NCBI GenBank assembly: GCA_028641055.1
Contig: CM054060.1
Location: forward strand, 210,666,987-210,730,986
Length of the DNA: 64,000 nt
Direction of reading: 5' to 3'
DNA from: Alopecurus myosuroides
Lineage: Eukaryota > Streptophyta > Magnoliopsida > Poales > Poaceae
Below are positions 34,621 to 45,500 of this stretch, in pieces (the stretch's first letter is position 1; each line of letters starts with the position of its first letter). The notes beneath the pieces were generated by a model. The model was not told the DNA's origin. It worked only from the letters and a program-made list of their open reading frames with translations, and did not search any database. Position numbers and translations under genes: made by a program.

Positions 34621-34755
34621 CCATTTGACAATTTGTCACGTTTTACTTTGCAATTTGATTATTTGCCACATCCTGTTTCACTGACATGTGGTGGTCACAG
34701 GGCAAATAATCAAATTTCACATGTAAAGCGTGGCAAATCATCAAAAAAAAATCCC
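34621..34755. mobile_element. Foldback MITE between 12 bp direct repeats
   Basis: The arms contain the perfect 16 bp inverted repeat AATTTGATTATTTGCC and its complement, plus imperfect outer arms (ATTTGTCACG against CGTGGCAAAT). The whole 135 bp is flanked by CCTTTTGTCGGG at 34609-34620 and 34756-34767. The repeat length is compatible with a Mutator-type MITE (9-11 bp TSD) with chance extension. It lies 75 bp upstream of the snRNP gene ATG. Confidence 0.65.
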
Positions 34756-34830
34756 CCTTTTGTCGGGTTTACCCTCCACCAGATTCAGAAACCAACGGGA
34801 GCAAACCCTACCTCATCTCCTCGCCAAAGA

Positions 34831-35409
34831 ATGTCGGACCGCCGCCGCGACAAGGAGAATCCTCGCGAGCGCGGCCACGACCGGCAGCGGGAGCGAGAGC
34901 GTGAAAGGGAACGCGTGGTCGACCGCCATGGCGACCGGGACCGTGGCCGCGACAAGGAAAGGGAACGCGACCGTGCATACGAGCGCGATCGGAACCACCG
35001 CAGCGACCGAAAGCGTTCCCGCTCGCCCTCAGCTGACCGCTCCCGCCGCCGCCGCTCCCGCTCCCGCTCCCGCTCCGACCGATCCCGCTCTCCGGACACC
35101 ACCCGCCACAAGCGCCGCCGCGACGTGTCGCCCGTGAACGACCAAAAGGATGACAAGAAGTCCGATCCTCCGGCTGCTCCCAAGATCATCGAGGAGGTGC
35201 CCATGGCGGGTGACGGGGACATGGACGCGGAGGAGCTTGAGATGATGAAGATGATGGGAATCCCCGTCGGGTTCGACTCCACCAAGGGGAAGTATGTTCC
35301 TGGCGCCGATGTTAGCGGCGTGCGGGCCGTCACCAAGCGGCAGCCACGGCAGTACATGAACCGCCGGGGTGGGTTCAACCGCCCCCTGCCACCAGAGGTC
35401 AATCGCTGA
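34831..35409 (+). CDS. SNRNP27: U4/U6.U5 tri-snRNP-associated 27 kDa protein (SNRNP27 family)
   Basis: It is a 192-residue single-exon reading frame from ATG 34831 to TGA 35407-35409. Residues 1-100 are an RS/RE/RD-rich domain with long runs of alternating Arg-Glu, Arg-Asp and Arg-Ser, as in splicing factors. The C-terminal 60 residues carry the family signature (PF08648): [17 protein letters not shown], and [14 protein letters not shown]. The family acts in the nucleus in the spliceosomal tri-snRNP near the U6/5' splice site. The earlier in-frame sequence back to 34633 falls in MITE DNA, so the ATG in context AAAGAATGTCGG is preferred. An AAACCCTA telo-box-like motif is at 34803-34810. It is the only intact host gene seen. 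The promoter is squeezed between the ATG and a MULE end only 230 bp upstream. A donor-like AAAAGGTTCTG (35417-35422) after the stop suggests a 3' UTR intron. Confidence 0.9.
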   Translation: MSDRRRDKENPRERGHDRQRERERERERVVDRHGDRDRGRDKERERDRAYERDRNHRSDRKRSRSPSADRSRRRRSRSRSRSDRSRSPDTTRHKRRRDVSPVNDQKDDKKSDPPAAPKIIEEVPMAGDGDMDAEELEMMKMMGIPVGFDSTKGKYVPGADVSGVRAVTKRQPRQYMNRRGGFNRPLPPEVNR

Positions 35410-35808
35410 CGAGGGAAAAGGTTCTGAATTCCTTGCTCTTCTCTGTTTATCTTTAATTGGTTTTGATATCGCACTTGTTTGCTTACCTGTTGGATTTGAA
35501 ATTGTAGAAAAGCACGAACAACAGCTCTGTATGAAATGCATGAACTATACCTATACTATAAACACATACAGCTATATGGGTTTGAGTCATATCGCATAGT
35601 AGATATTTAATTTGAAAAATACAAAACATAATGTTAAACTGAAGTACAATATGGGCAGAATACTCATTGGCAGTGCTGAGCATATATACTCATAAACTTA
35701 TGCACTACTCTTGAGTAACTTATATACTACTCTTGAGTCCTGACTCTTATGTGCATGGAGTGCATCATTTGTATTGTTAGGTTTTGTGACTCTTGAGTAA
35801 CTTATATA

Positions 35809-35897
35809 CTCCTTCCATCCCATAACACGTGTCTCTAAAACGGATGTATCGATCTTGATACGCCCGCTTTAGTGACACTTGATATGAGACGGGGGAG
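35809..35897 (+). mobile_element. Stowaway MITE, TA TSD
   Basis: The 89 bp element has CTCCTTCCATCCCATA at the left and GATATGAGACGGGGGAG at the right, flanked by TA (35807-35808 and 35898-35899). Confidence 0.9.
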
Positions 35898-36485
35898 TAC
35901 TATTCTTCACTGCCTTTTGTTTCGTGTTTCAGCTACATAGAAATGGGATGAGTTTTGTTATATTATTGATCTGTTTTTTAGTATGCTACTTAAAAATTGT
36001 ATATAGAGCTATAGTGAACAAACTCATAGTTCTGCTGTTCTCGATTTGTTTGACGGAATCACAAAATTTCTGGTAGTTCAACCTTATATATGTTTATAAG
36101 TCCATTTTTTTGGTTATGTTATTGCTTATTGGTTTGACTGATTGCTCCAGCTGTCAAACAATAAGAAGCTTGTCACAGCCATTTTGTAGGTTCCATATAA
36201 TTTTAATCTTACTACTCAGATATATCCTTAGAAGCCCTTGAGATGTTTGTAACTAGTTCTGAATCTTGATGTATGTGAATTAAGCAATGGCATTGCAGCA
36301 TGTCGATGTTGTAATCCTTCACTTGGAAGCTTATTATCATAACTTTGTTCCTGAATACAACTCAGTTTATTGTTAAGCTTTTGTGTTAGGTTATATTCTT
36401 ATGATTAGTGCTTTCTTCTAGGGTGTTATCACATGAATTTATTCCTGTATATTTTGATGAGATAGTGTAATACTCTAGCATTAAG

Positions 36486-36536
36486 ATACACCTAGATACA
36501 TCCGTTTTAGCGACACTTAATATGAGACGGAGGGAG
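36486..36536 (+). mobile_element. Truncated Stowaway MITE
   Basis: Only the right half is present, ending TATGAGACGGAGGGAG and followed by TA. It resembles the right end of the MITE at 35809-35897. Confidence 0.75.
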
Positions 36537-37866
36537 TATGATTTTCTACATATAAAATGTGTATAATATGTCAAATGATCGTGGGTCTAAACAATGGTTT
36601 GCCTGTTCATTTTTTTGGTAAAGATAAATTTCTTGAAATAAATGTAATAACTGTAGAAAGAACTTCCAAAGTTGTTATTGTTGATTGTATATTTATACTA
36701 AATCTGATGGATGGCTTGAATTGATTTTGCATAGGTACTTAGCATGGGGATAATTTGGTCACAAATTGTCATGATCTGACCTTGTTACTTTGCTTCTGGC
36801 TTACAGATTAGTTCAATTTCAAGAAATTTTGAACTCCATAAATAGACTCTAATTATTTTCATTTTGCTGATCTGATGACTATAGTTCTGGTTAGCTAACG
36901 AGGCCATATATTGTTTTGCAGGGCCATGCGTCGATGCAGTATTTTTCTTAAACTTTGTTGCGGCCTTGCAGTGGACATGGCAGGCCCTGAATAGCTATTG
37001 TCTAGTGAGCATGTATGGCCTTGAAATAGCTAGTTAATTTTACTTAGCAGAACTTTGTACAGACTATGATGTCAGTTCTCCCTCGTGCAGTTTTCATCAT
37101 TTGCTCTGTCGACATTCTAGGAGAAACAGAAAATGATGACATGTTTTAAACTGTTTTGCATGTTTACATGATGTTTCTGGCTTTCTTAAAGTAAGTTGGA
37201 GAGCCGAAGCAATGCTTCTCTATTCAATATTTCTGAATTGCATGTGCTGCATTTGTGTTTGTTTTTAGTTTTTTTTTTCCTTCAGGAAAGATTGGTATTC
37301 AACTTTTGGTGACAATTGCAAATGTGGGTGCAGCATTAGTTTTGAAGGTTCACAACCTTTTAACATCTTTGTCTATTATTTCATTCTTTCCAGAGGACAA
37401 CTCTAGTGTGGTCTCTTGCATCAAATCCATTCATTCATCTTAGAAACAATGGCTCTTGCGTTGCTCCTAGTGCCAGGGACAACATGGGTGGCGACAAAAT
37501 AATCTAGAAACTGTCGGCCCATCGTTGCCTCAACTGCGGCAAATCGTTTGTCAGCGAGATGTAGCTGGTGCAGGGCGGGTCTTTGGGAATGCAAGCCAGC
37601 TTTTGTGGTGGTGAGAGGGAGTGTGGCTTGCGACATGGAGGCAGAGCTGCTTATTTTTCTAGGATGTTATATATGGTAGGGTATATTTTTCTTTTTCGAA
37701 AATAAGGATGAACCAAGCACACAACCATGAACCATCTATAGGTTTGGGTGGTGGCTATTTCACAATCTAGCGCATCCAGCCAGACCAGCGCTCTAGGAGA
37801 CCCGAGAGGTGAACATATTTATAATCTGCTCTTGTGATTGGGAATAGAGGATGATGAAATCATGAC

Positions 37867-38400
37867 TTGGTGTTTGAGGATGAATCTAAGGCTCCGCTTG
37901 AGGGGGTTAAGTGGCTGGCCTTGGCAAGAGTTCATACGGAAAAAAATGTTAGCCCACAAACCTTTGAACAACACATGAGAGTTTCTTGGAGCCCTACTAG
38001 GGAGGTGCAGATTATGCCACTTGAGGAAAATATTTTCACCATACAATGCTTCTGCGCGGAAAATTGGTTGAAAGTGGAGAAGAGAGGACCTTGGCACTTC
38101 CGGCAGATATATGATGGCATTGCTCCTATGAAATCAACCTATCTAAATTACATTGCAGTCTCGATTCAAATTCACAGGTTTCAGTGGAACTCTTATTACC
38201 AATCTGACAGAGAAGAGGGTTGGGAAGGTGTTGGAGGTGGAAACTTCGGTTTAGGGTGTGGGAAATTTTGTTAGTGCTAGGGTGAAGATGGATGTTAGCA
38301 AGGTTTGCTCGTAGTCACCCTCTCCCAAGGGGGACACAGATAATTTTACGAGGCAAGCATGAGAAATCCCAAAATTTTGTGGCGCTTGAGGTAAATCGGC
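37867..38400 (+). pseudogene. DUF4283 / zinc-knuckle gag-like relic of a LINE-type element
   Basis: The frame reads LALARVHTEKNVSPQ, VSWSPTREVQIMPLEENIF, and RGPWHFRQIYDGIAPM, the layout of the DUF4283 domain found in LINE ORF1-like proteins. It continues in a second frame with RVGKVLEVET and NFVSARVKMDVSK, the start of the CCHC_4 knuckle region. Frame changes and stops break it. No reverse transcriptase follows. Confidence 0.6.
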
Positions 38401-38545
38401 TAATGGAATTGAGTTAAGACTCTTTCAGCGGAAGCACCATGTGAGTTAGACGGGTTTATCACAAGAATCGGGTGACGATGAGTCGGCTGCCGCCAGACCC
38501 GCGTAACGTCGGTCTCGGGACAGGTCGACGGAGATCAGTCACCTA

Positions 38546-39290
38546 ATGCTCGCTCATATGGAGCCGGGAATGCAGCAGCAGTTTGAGACAGATGAGGCTC
38601 ACGATATGATCTTGGCTCTCGAGAGCATGTTTGAGGTACAAGCCAGGACAAAGATGTTCATTTTATCCGAAGGAGGGCGGTCCACTTATCCCGCACATAA
38701 TCAAAATGGTTGTTTACATGCAATCTATGGATCGGCTCGGGTTGCCGGTCAACAAAGAGTTTGCGAGTGACATAATTCTAAACTCACTTCCAAAGGCTTA
38801 TGATAGCGTTCATTTCGAACTATCATATGCATGGAATGGACAAGGAGCTCACTGAATTGTATGGGATTGTTAAGAAGGCAGAGGCATACATCATGGGAGC
38901 ACATCAAGTGTTGAGGGTGCATCCGGGTTTCAAAATAAAGAAAAGTTCTTGGTCGAAGAAGAAAGTGAAGTCAAAGGGAGTTGTGTCGGAGGCAACTTCC
39001 TTCTCGGGTACACTAGTTGTCCATGTTATAGACAGTTACCATGTTGATTCCTAGTGCTCTTGGCAGTACCTAGGTATATGATACATGTTTAGTTGTTCAC
39101 ATATGCAACTCGATGTAGGGACCGGCAAGAAGTAGGAGCGTAGCAACAAGTGAAGTTGATACCCGAGTAGACAACAAGGCAAGAGTCATAACGTTGCGAG
39201 TTAGGACTATGGAACTTCAGTTACCTTCAGGATTCATGATGGAACAAGATAATTGTTATTATGTTACTGTGTTAAGCCAAAACATCATTT
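38546..39290 (+). pseudogene. Copia gag (UBN2-type) fragment
   Basis: Three overlapping frames give consecutive parts of a Copia gag: ALESMFEVQARTK, then IIKMVVYMQSMDRLGLPV and ASDIILNSLPKAYDS, then MHGMDKELTELYGIVKKAEAYI and SSWSKKKVK. The order is correct but the frame shifts at least twice. From 39060 only hints of the protease region remain, with many stops. No LTR belonging to it was found. Confidence 0.65.
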
Positions 39291-39299
39291 ATTCCTCAT

Positions 39300-39453
39300 G
39301 TTTGATGAGGCTAAGGTTATGAGTCATGTATTGAGGAAAATGATTGTTCGCTGTATTTGAATTGTTGATGGTGGTGTTAATAGTTAACACCCCGTTTGGA
39401 ACCCCAAGTTTAAGGTGTGATGCCGCGTAGTAGCAAATTTCTCTCAATGATGA
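39300..39453. other. Short unassigned stretch before the old Gypsy
   Basis: Nothing recognisable is present apart from a GTTAATAGTTAAC palindrome-like piece at about 39373-39388. Confidence 0.3.
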
Positions 39454-40319
39454 TGTCGGGCCTTTGGATACCAAGTTATGCCAGCCCGTCTGCTGCTGCC
39501 CGGCCCAACGAGCATCCCTTGAAGGCCACCGAGTGATCGGGTCCCTGGAGAGGTTTGGCACTCCTTCCCCGGGCTCCCCAGAGCCCCCATCGGCGAGGCC
39601 TGGCGCACCTTCCTTCCGGGAGGAGCTCGACCCCGCCACTTCGCTCCTCTCGAAGGGACTCACCAGCCAGGAGGGGGACAAGGCATGTGCGGCTGACGGC
39701 CGGGTATCCGTGCAATGATAGAGGCCGCGCAGGTGCGCAGAGCCGCTTTGTCCACAATTGTCATTCTGGTGTATAAAGGCCAGGGGGACAACTGCGGCGG
39801 CCAAACGGGTTCCCAAAGATTGCCCCTTTGGTGCAAGAAGACCAAGACCACACTACAAGACGAAGGCGGCGTCATCGGGCTCCCACACCGTGACGCCATG
39901 GACGGTGGAGCTATCCCCCCAGCGACCAGGACCACGCAGGAGGCGCAGTAGTATGGGACACTCCTCCTTTGGCACTTTGTGGTAGCCCTTTCCCGCCAAA
40001 TGAGCGGGAAGGAGGTCCAAAAGCCAGTATAAGAAGGGCACCACCGGCCCTTGAACAAAGGAGCTTGAACCATCGTAGAGCCCAAGTAGTCTGTTCCGAG
40101 CACAAGCTCGCTTTTGTACTGTAACCAACGCAGTGCAATCCATCAGACAAGCAGGAGTAGGGTTTTACACCACACTGGTGGCCTGGGTAAACTCTCTGTG
40201 TTGCCATTGTTGTCGTGCTCAATCTTTCCTCTCGAGGCCTCCTCTGGAAGCGTGTTTAGCCCACAGTGTTCGAACCTTTGAGAGCTATCCTGTCCACGAC
40301 AGATGAGCTCTCTCCGACA
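39454..40319 (+). repeat. 5' LTR of the old Gypsy element
   Basis: The 866 bp begins TGTCGGGCCTTTGG and ends CTCTCCGACA, with complementary TGTCGG/CCGACA ends. The primer site TTTGGCGCGCCAGG follows at 40320. Candidate TATA boxes are TATAAA at 39772-39777 and GTATAAG near 40027. Confidence 0.75.
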
Positions 40320-40369
40320 TTTGGCGCGCCAGGTAGGCGGCTAAGGTGCTTCTTCGTTTCTTCAGCGCC

Positions 40370-41639
40370 ATGGCACCTGCCGCTTGGACCAGCCCGCGCC
40401 TCACCCGCTCCGAGCGCGCTCGCCGCTGAGGACATGTCGAGCCAACCGGCAACGACAACGACGCGCTACAGCACAACACCACTGGCGTGGAAGGCGAACA
40501 CGCCGCCGAGGAGGAAGCTTCCTCCCACACGCCGCAGCAAGATGCGCCTACGTCTCAGCATCCTCCCCCACCGCTGTCAGGAACGCAGGGGCGCCAGGAG
40601 CAACCTACTCCCACAGCAGCCCTGCTGCTGGTTCGGGAGCTGCTTACGCACCCGCCCGCACGTGAAGGACACGCCGCATGGCTCGCCCGACTCCAGGAGC
40701 TCGCCACTGTCGCAACCGTCCCCCTGCGGGAGCCGCGGGGAGGCGATGTCGGCCAGAGTAGGAGTGCGGTAGCTCATGACGCGTCGTCCCCTTCTCACGG
40801 TCTAACCTCGCCGGTGCATGGCGACCCCCGCACCAAGTTACCTGACAAGACACCCACCACTAAGTTGCCTGAGAAGAGCATCAACAGCCGCCAGATCCTG
40901 TGTACCCCGTCGGATGCGCGCATTCATATCGAGCGCTGGCACAAACGCGAGCGCCGCACCATCCGCGACCTCGCCAGGGACGGCCGGGCCAACCACCCAG
41001 CGGACCTCACGCGTGCAACGGTCTACGTCGGCGGCGCCCTCGCGTTCACCAACCAGCTCCGCACGGTCTCCTGGCCACCGAAGTTCAACCCCACGTTGCC
41101 ATCTCGTGACGACGACACTACTCCTCCCCTCGACTTACTGCAGCTCTAATGCCTTAGCGTAGAAACTGCAAAAGGGGGACGACAAGTGCATGGCGAACTG
41201 GTTGCCCATAGCCCTCAAGGGTTCGGCCCTCGTCTGGCTCACGAATCTGCAAGAGGACTCCATCGGGTCGTTCGAGGAGTTGTGCCTCCACTTCGTCTCC
41301 AACTTCAAGGGCTCCTACGAGCGCCCCCTCCTACAATGACCTTCGCGGCATATGCCAGCGGCCCGGCGAAACACTACGCCAGTACCTACATCGCTTCAGG
41401 CAGACGCGCAACAAGATCGCCCGCATCGCCGACGCAAACGTCATCCGCCTTCACGGAAGGGGTCACCAACGAACACATGCTTGAAGAGCTCGGCATCAGG
41501 GGCGACCTCACCTCCGTTGTCGAGCTCGTGGACATGGCCGACAGGTGCGCTAAGGATGAGGAGGGACGCCTCTTCAAGCACAACGTGCCTGCCGATGAAT
41601 CCAAGCCGGTGGCCCCCAAGACAAAGACAAAGGCTCGAG
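40370..41639 (+). pseudogene. Gag N-terminal and central part of the old Gypsy
   Basis: ATG 40370 is followed after 19 codons by an in-frame TGA (40427-40429). The frame then continues to 41149. The Retrotrans_gag core (NWLPIALKGSALVWLTNL, SFEELCLHFVSNF, KGSYERP) lies in a second frame and continues in a third (GVTNEHMLEELGIRG). It is interrupted at 41640 by the Tat element. Confidence 0.75.
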
Positions 41640-42552
41640 TGTCGGGGGGTTACCCCCGAGTAGGGTAAAGACAGGTGGTAAAGGCCGCTTACAGAAGAGA
41701 GGTTTGGTCGAGTAGCCGACTACCGGGTACTCGCTACCCGGTCGACTGCTACCCGGTCTCACCTCAAGATGACCAGAAGGAGATATCAGTCAAGTTTTAC
41801 CTTGTCGAGTAGAAGGTTTGGCCCGAGTACAATTGGCGGGAACCTTTGGCGGGAAACTACTCGGGCAGGAAGTCAAAGGAGCCGTTCTGACACAGGATCC
41901 CGCGTATCCTGGGTCCGTACTTGGCAGCATTCGAACTACTGTTCACGTAGGGACGGCCTGCCTGACAGTGACAGCATGGAAGCAGTCGGTGGCAGGATAA
42001 GGGGGGCCTACTCTGTGACTAGGTACAGTGATACCAGTCTGTCCCCTAGTTTTGCCCAACGACTTTACAGAAGCAGCCAAGACCAACGACCAAAGCTGTC
42101 AGCGGGTACTCGGAGAAAGGACAGTGTGGACACTATGTCGACACTTGTCCAGATTTGGACGTATCCGGCTAGGGCACCATGTATATAAGGTGCCCAGCCG
42201 CCTCCTGCGCGAGGGACGCACACGGACGATCTCATTCTAGGCTCGTAGTGAACCCTAGAAACCCTAAGTTCTTGCCCTAGCTCTACTCGGAGAGGAGCAA
42301 GGGGCTACTCGGTAGCGATATCATTTGTATTGTACCTACTCGGAGAGGCATCGTAATACATAGAGGAAGGCAGGAGTAGGGGTTTTACCTCCTCACGAGG
42401 GCCCTGAACCTGGGTACATCGTGTTGTTTGTGTTGTGTGGATCTTACCTCACGCGGCTACTCGTCGCGTGATCCCTCCCCGGACACCTCCAGCGTCCATC
42501 GTCCCCACATCTTTAGCCATCCTATGGCATCTGCCGTGACGCCACCACGACA
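41640..42552 (+). repeat. 5' LTR of the Tat element
   Basis: It starts TGTCGGGGGGTTACC and ends CCACCACGACA. TATATAA (42182-42188) sits in the loop of the perfect 7 bp inverted repeat GGGCACC/GGTGCCC (42172-42195). The ATG of gag (42524) lies inside the LTR, in its transcribed part. Confidence 0.95.
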
Positions 42553-42572
42553 GTTGGCGCCCACCGTGGGGC
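42553..42572 (+). promoter_or_regulatory. Primer-binding site of the Tat element
   Basis: GTTGGCGCCCACCGTGGGGC follows the 5' LTR directly. The same primer site is used by the minus-strand Gypsy at 9179-12681. The gag frame is open across it. Confidence 0.7.
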
Positions 42573-45500
42573 ATCCAGCGGCGCTGGTTGGAGTTTCTGT
42601 TCGGACGGGATCTTCATCAGCGGAGCGCGTAGTTTGTGGCCTTGTCCACAGATTCGGCTCCTTCGACTTCGTCACCGACAACGCTGGCTGTTTCGGCGGC
42701 AAGGCCATGCCGGAGGGCGGCTCGGTGATCTCCTTCGGCTCTCACCTCGTCTACGTCGCCACCGTCGCCAACGACACCTACCCCGAGTTGGTGCACGACG
42801 CGGAGGATCCTCCCGCGGTTGTTGCTGCTCGCGGAAGGCCCGCATGCAGCTCTGCGTGCTGCGCGGAGGTGATGGTGACGGGCTTGGCGGCGAACGCTGG
42901 CGCAGCTGCTACTGGCGCTGCGGCCGTCGTCGAGGAGGTCGACGACCCGCCCGCGGGTGGCAGGACACGCCGGCCCTACGAGAAGGAGAGCAACCTGCCG
43001 CCTTCCACGTCTACGGTCATCCCCGCGTCAGCTGCGCGAACCGGGATGCCCACTCCCACCGACCTCGAGCTCCTAGCCGAGAGGGAGCAGCTCGAGCGGC
43101 AACGCCAGGAGCTGCTCGCCGAGCAGGCGGAGTTGGAGAAGATCAGGTTGGAGCTGAGCCTGGACCAGCTCGAGTACAACAAGGCTCACGGCTTCACGCC
43201 GGTCGCCAGGAGGCCTAGCAGGGTAGGCGCTACGCGGCGCAACCTAGGCGCCGAGATGGCGACTGTTGCGGAGGAGCCCGCGCAGTCCGCCACCGCGAAC
43301 ACCTTCACAAGGCCAAGGTACAGCACACCCGCCAAGACGCTGCGAGCTGCGGAGGCTGTGGCTGCCGAGTTGCCGCGCCTAGAGGGAGAGGCGCGTCGCA
43401 GGCAGCAGGAGAGGCTAGGCGAGCTGGTGCTGGAGGCCGCCAGGCAGAACGAGGAGTTCCGGAAGGCCAACCCGGGAGCTGGAGCTTCGCAAGTGGTTCA
43501 TTCGCACGCGGCTAGATCTAACGATCAAGCCTCATCTCCGCATCCTAGCCGCGAGAAGAGCCGCAGCGGGCGTACGGGTAGAGACAGGCAAATGCAGGTG
43601 TATGACCCGGCCGCTGCCGCGAAACAGGTTGCTGTGCCGCAGCAGCCCGGGCAGGAACACAACGCTGCGAGAGCAGGCTCTCAAGCCCGTCAGGCTCAAA
43701 GCCGTGTCCGAGAAGCCGCACGTCCGGGTACTTCTCGGCAACCCGCAGCTCCGCCTACTCGGCAGAGGCAGCAGCCGCGCCCAGTGGCGCCAGTCGCCAA
43801 CCCGGTGGAGCAGCCTGCTGCAATGCAGGTGGATAGGTATGATGATGGCTACTCGGCTATGGAGATGGCTGGTTATGACATCCATGACCGTGTGGGAGAG
43901 CGCGTGTTGGCGCCTGGAGATGCAAGGCACCAGTTGGACCGTATCAGCTTGTCGGCGCGGCTTGAGAGCACGGGTCCTCCTGGCCCCGAGTGCTTTGGCC
44001 CGCGCATCATGAATGAGCCTTCCGTGAAGGGCTTTCAGCTCGCGAGAGGCACCAAGAGCTACAATGGTAGCACCAAGCCTGAAGATTGGCTCAACGACTA
44101 CGTCACCGCGGTCCATATCGCGAACGGCAACAGGAGATGGGCGGTGCGCTATGTGCCGCAGATGCTAGAGGGTCCAGCTCGCACTTGGCTCAACAACTTG
44201 CCCAAGAACAGCATTAACTGCTGGCTGGACTTCTCGGATGCCTTCATCAGCAACTTCACCAGCACCTACAAGAGGCCGAATAGGCCACAGCAGTTGTCGG
44301 CTTGCCGGCAGCGAGAAGACGAGACGGACCGCGAGTACCTTACTCGGTGGAGCACCTTGAGGAACACCTGTGAGGGTGTGAATGAAGCACAGGCCATCAC
44401 TTGGTTTGCGCAGGGTTGCCGACATGGCAGCATGTTGTGGCAGAGATTGCAGAGGGAGATGCCCAACACCCTGGCCGAGACCATCAAGATTGCGGATCAG
44501 TACGCACTCGGTGATCCTACTCAGCCACTGATGGATTCCTCTGAGCCGAGAAGAAACTTCAACAGCAGCAAGCGCAACGAGTTCCGCAACAAGCGCCGAG
44601 TAGATACTCGGTATGATCCCGAAGAGGTGAATGCAGTGAATGTCGGAGGCGGTGGTGGCCAAAGGCAGAAACCTGCTGGAGCCTACGGGCAGAACCAGAA
44701 CCAGGGCCAGGGCAACAAGAAACCGTTCCGCACTGCACAGCCGAGTAGCGGGAACTCCGAGCAGCCGAAGAAGTTTGTCTTCGATGACATGAAGGATGGC
44801 CCATGCAGCTTTCACACTCATCACCCCTCAAGGCCTGCAAACCACACTACTCGGCAATGCGAATGGTGGGATGTGATCAAGAGTGATGGCTTGCCTCCTC
44901 CTCCTCCTCTGCCAGCTGCCAATGCTACGGTTCAGCCTGCTCGCGCTCCCGCAGCTCGGCCGCCAGTGTACCCGAGAAGGGAGAATGTCAACCAGGTGGC
45001 TTTAGGAGCCAACCAGAACTTCAACAACGAGAGATACCGCAATAACAACAACAACAACTACAACCGCAACAACAACAACAGAGGCAACAACAACTATCAG
45101 GGCAACAACAATGGCAACAATGGCAACAATGGCAACAATGGGGGCAATGGCCCTAACCAGTACCAAGAGCACCATGAGAGCTATATGATCTTCACTTCCG
45201 AGGCAGTCGACAAGCAGTCACAGCACAGGCGGGCCATGGAGGTCAATGCAGTAATTCCGGCTGTCCCTCACTACATGTACTGGTGCGACCAGGAGATCAG
45301 GTGGACTCGGGCAGATCACCCCAAGGTGATGCCCAATCCGGGTACCTATGCCTTGGTGCTGGATCCCACCTTCTTGGGCCCCGAGAAGAATGTGAGGTTC
45401 AGCAAGGTGCTGATCGACAACGGCAGCAGCATCAACATTGTGTACAAGGACACACTCGAGAAGCTTGGCCTGGCCGAGAACATGATGCTGCCTAGCAAGA

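Larger units (their letters stand above)
35410..37860 (+). other. 3' flank of the snRNP gene, non-coding
   Basis: No further coding exon is supported. The stretch is AT-rich and holds a Stowaway MITE and a truncated second one. A good acceptor (TATTGTTTTGCAG) near 36920 may end a 3' UTR intron of the snRNP gene, but I could not place its donor with confidence. The rest shows nothing recognisable. Confidence 0.4.

Noticed and set aside
34785..35541. Long open frames antisense to the snRNP gene
   Set aside because: They arise from the reverse complement of Arg/Ser/Glu-rich codons and have no domain, splice or promoter support.
36486..36536. Complete Stowaway MITE
   Set aside because: Only one terminus is present; no inverted partner occurs within 300 bp upstream.
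43532..44824. Minus-strand open frames across the Tat gag
   Set aside because: GC-rich coding sequence gives long antisense frames by chance; no introns, promoter or motifs accompany them, unlike the gene at 50206-55339.
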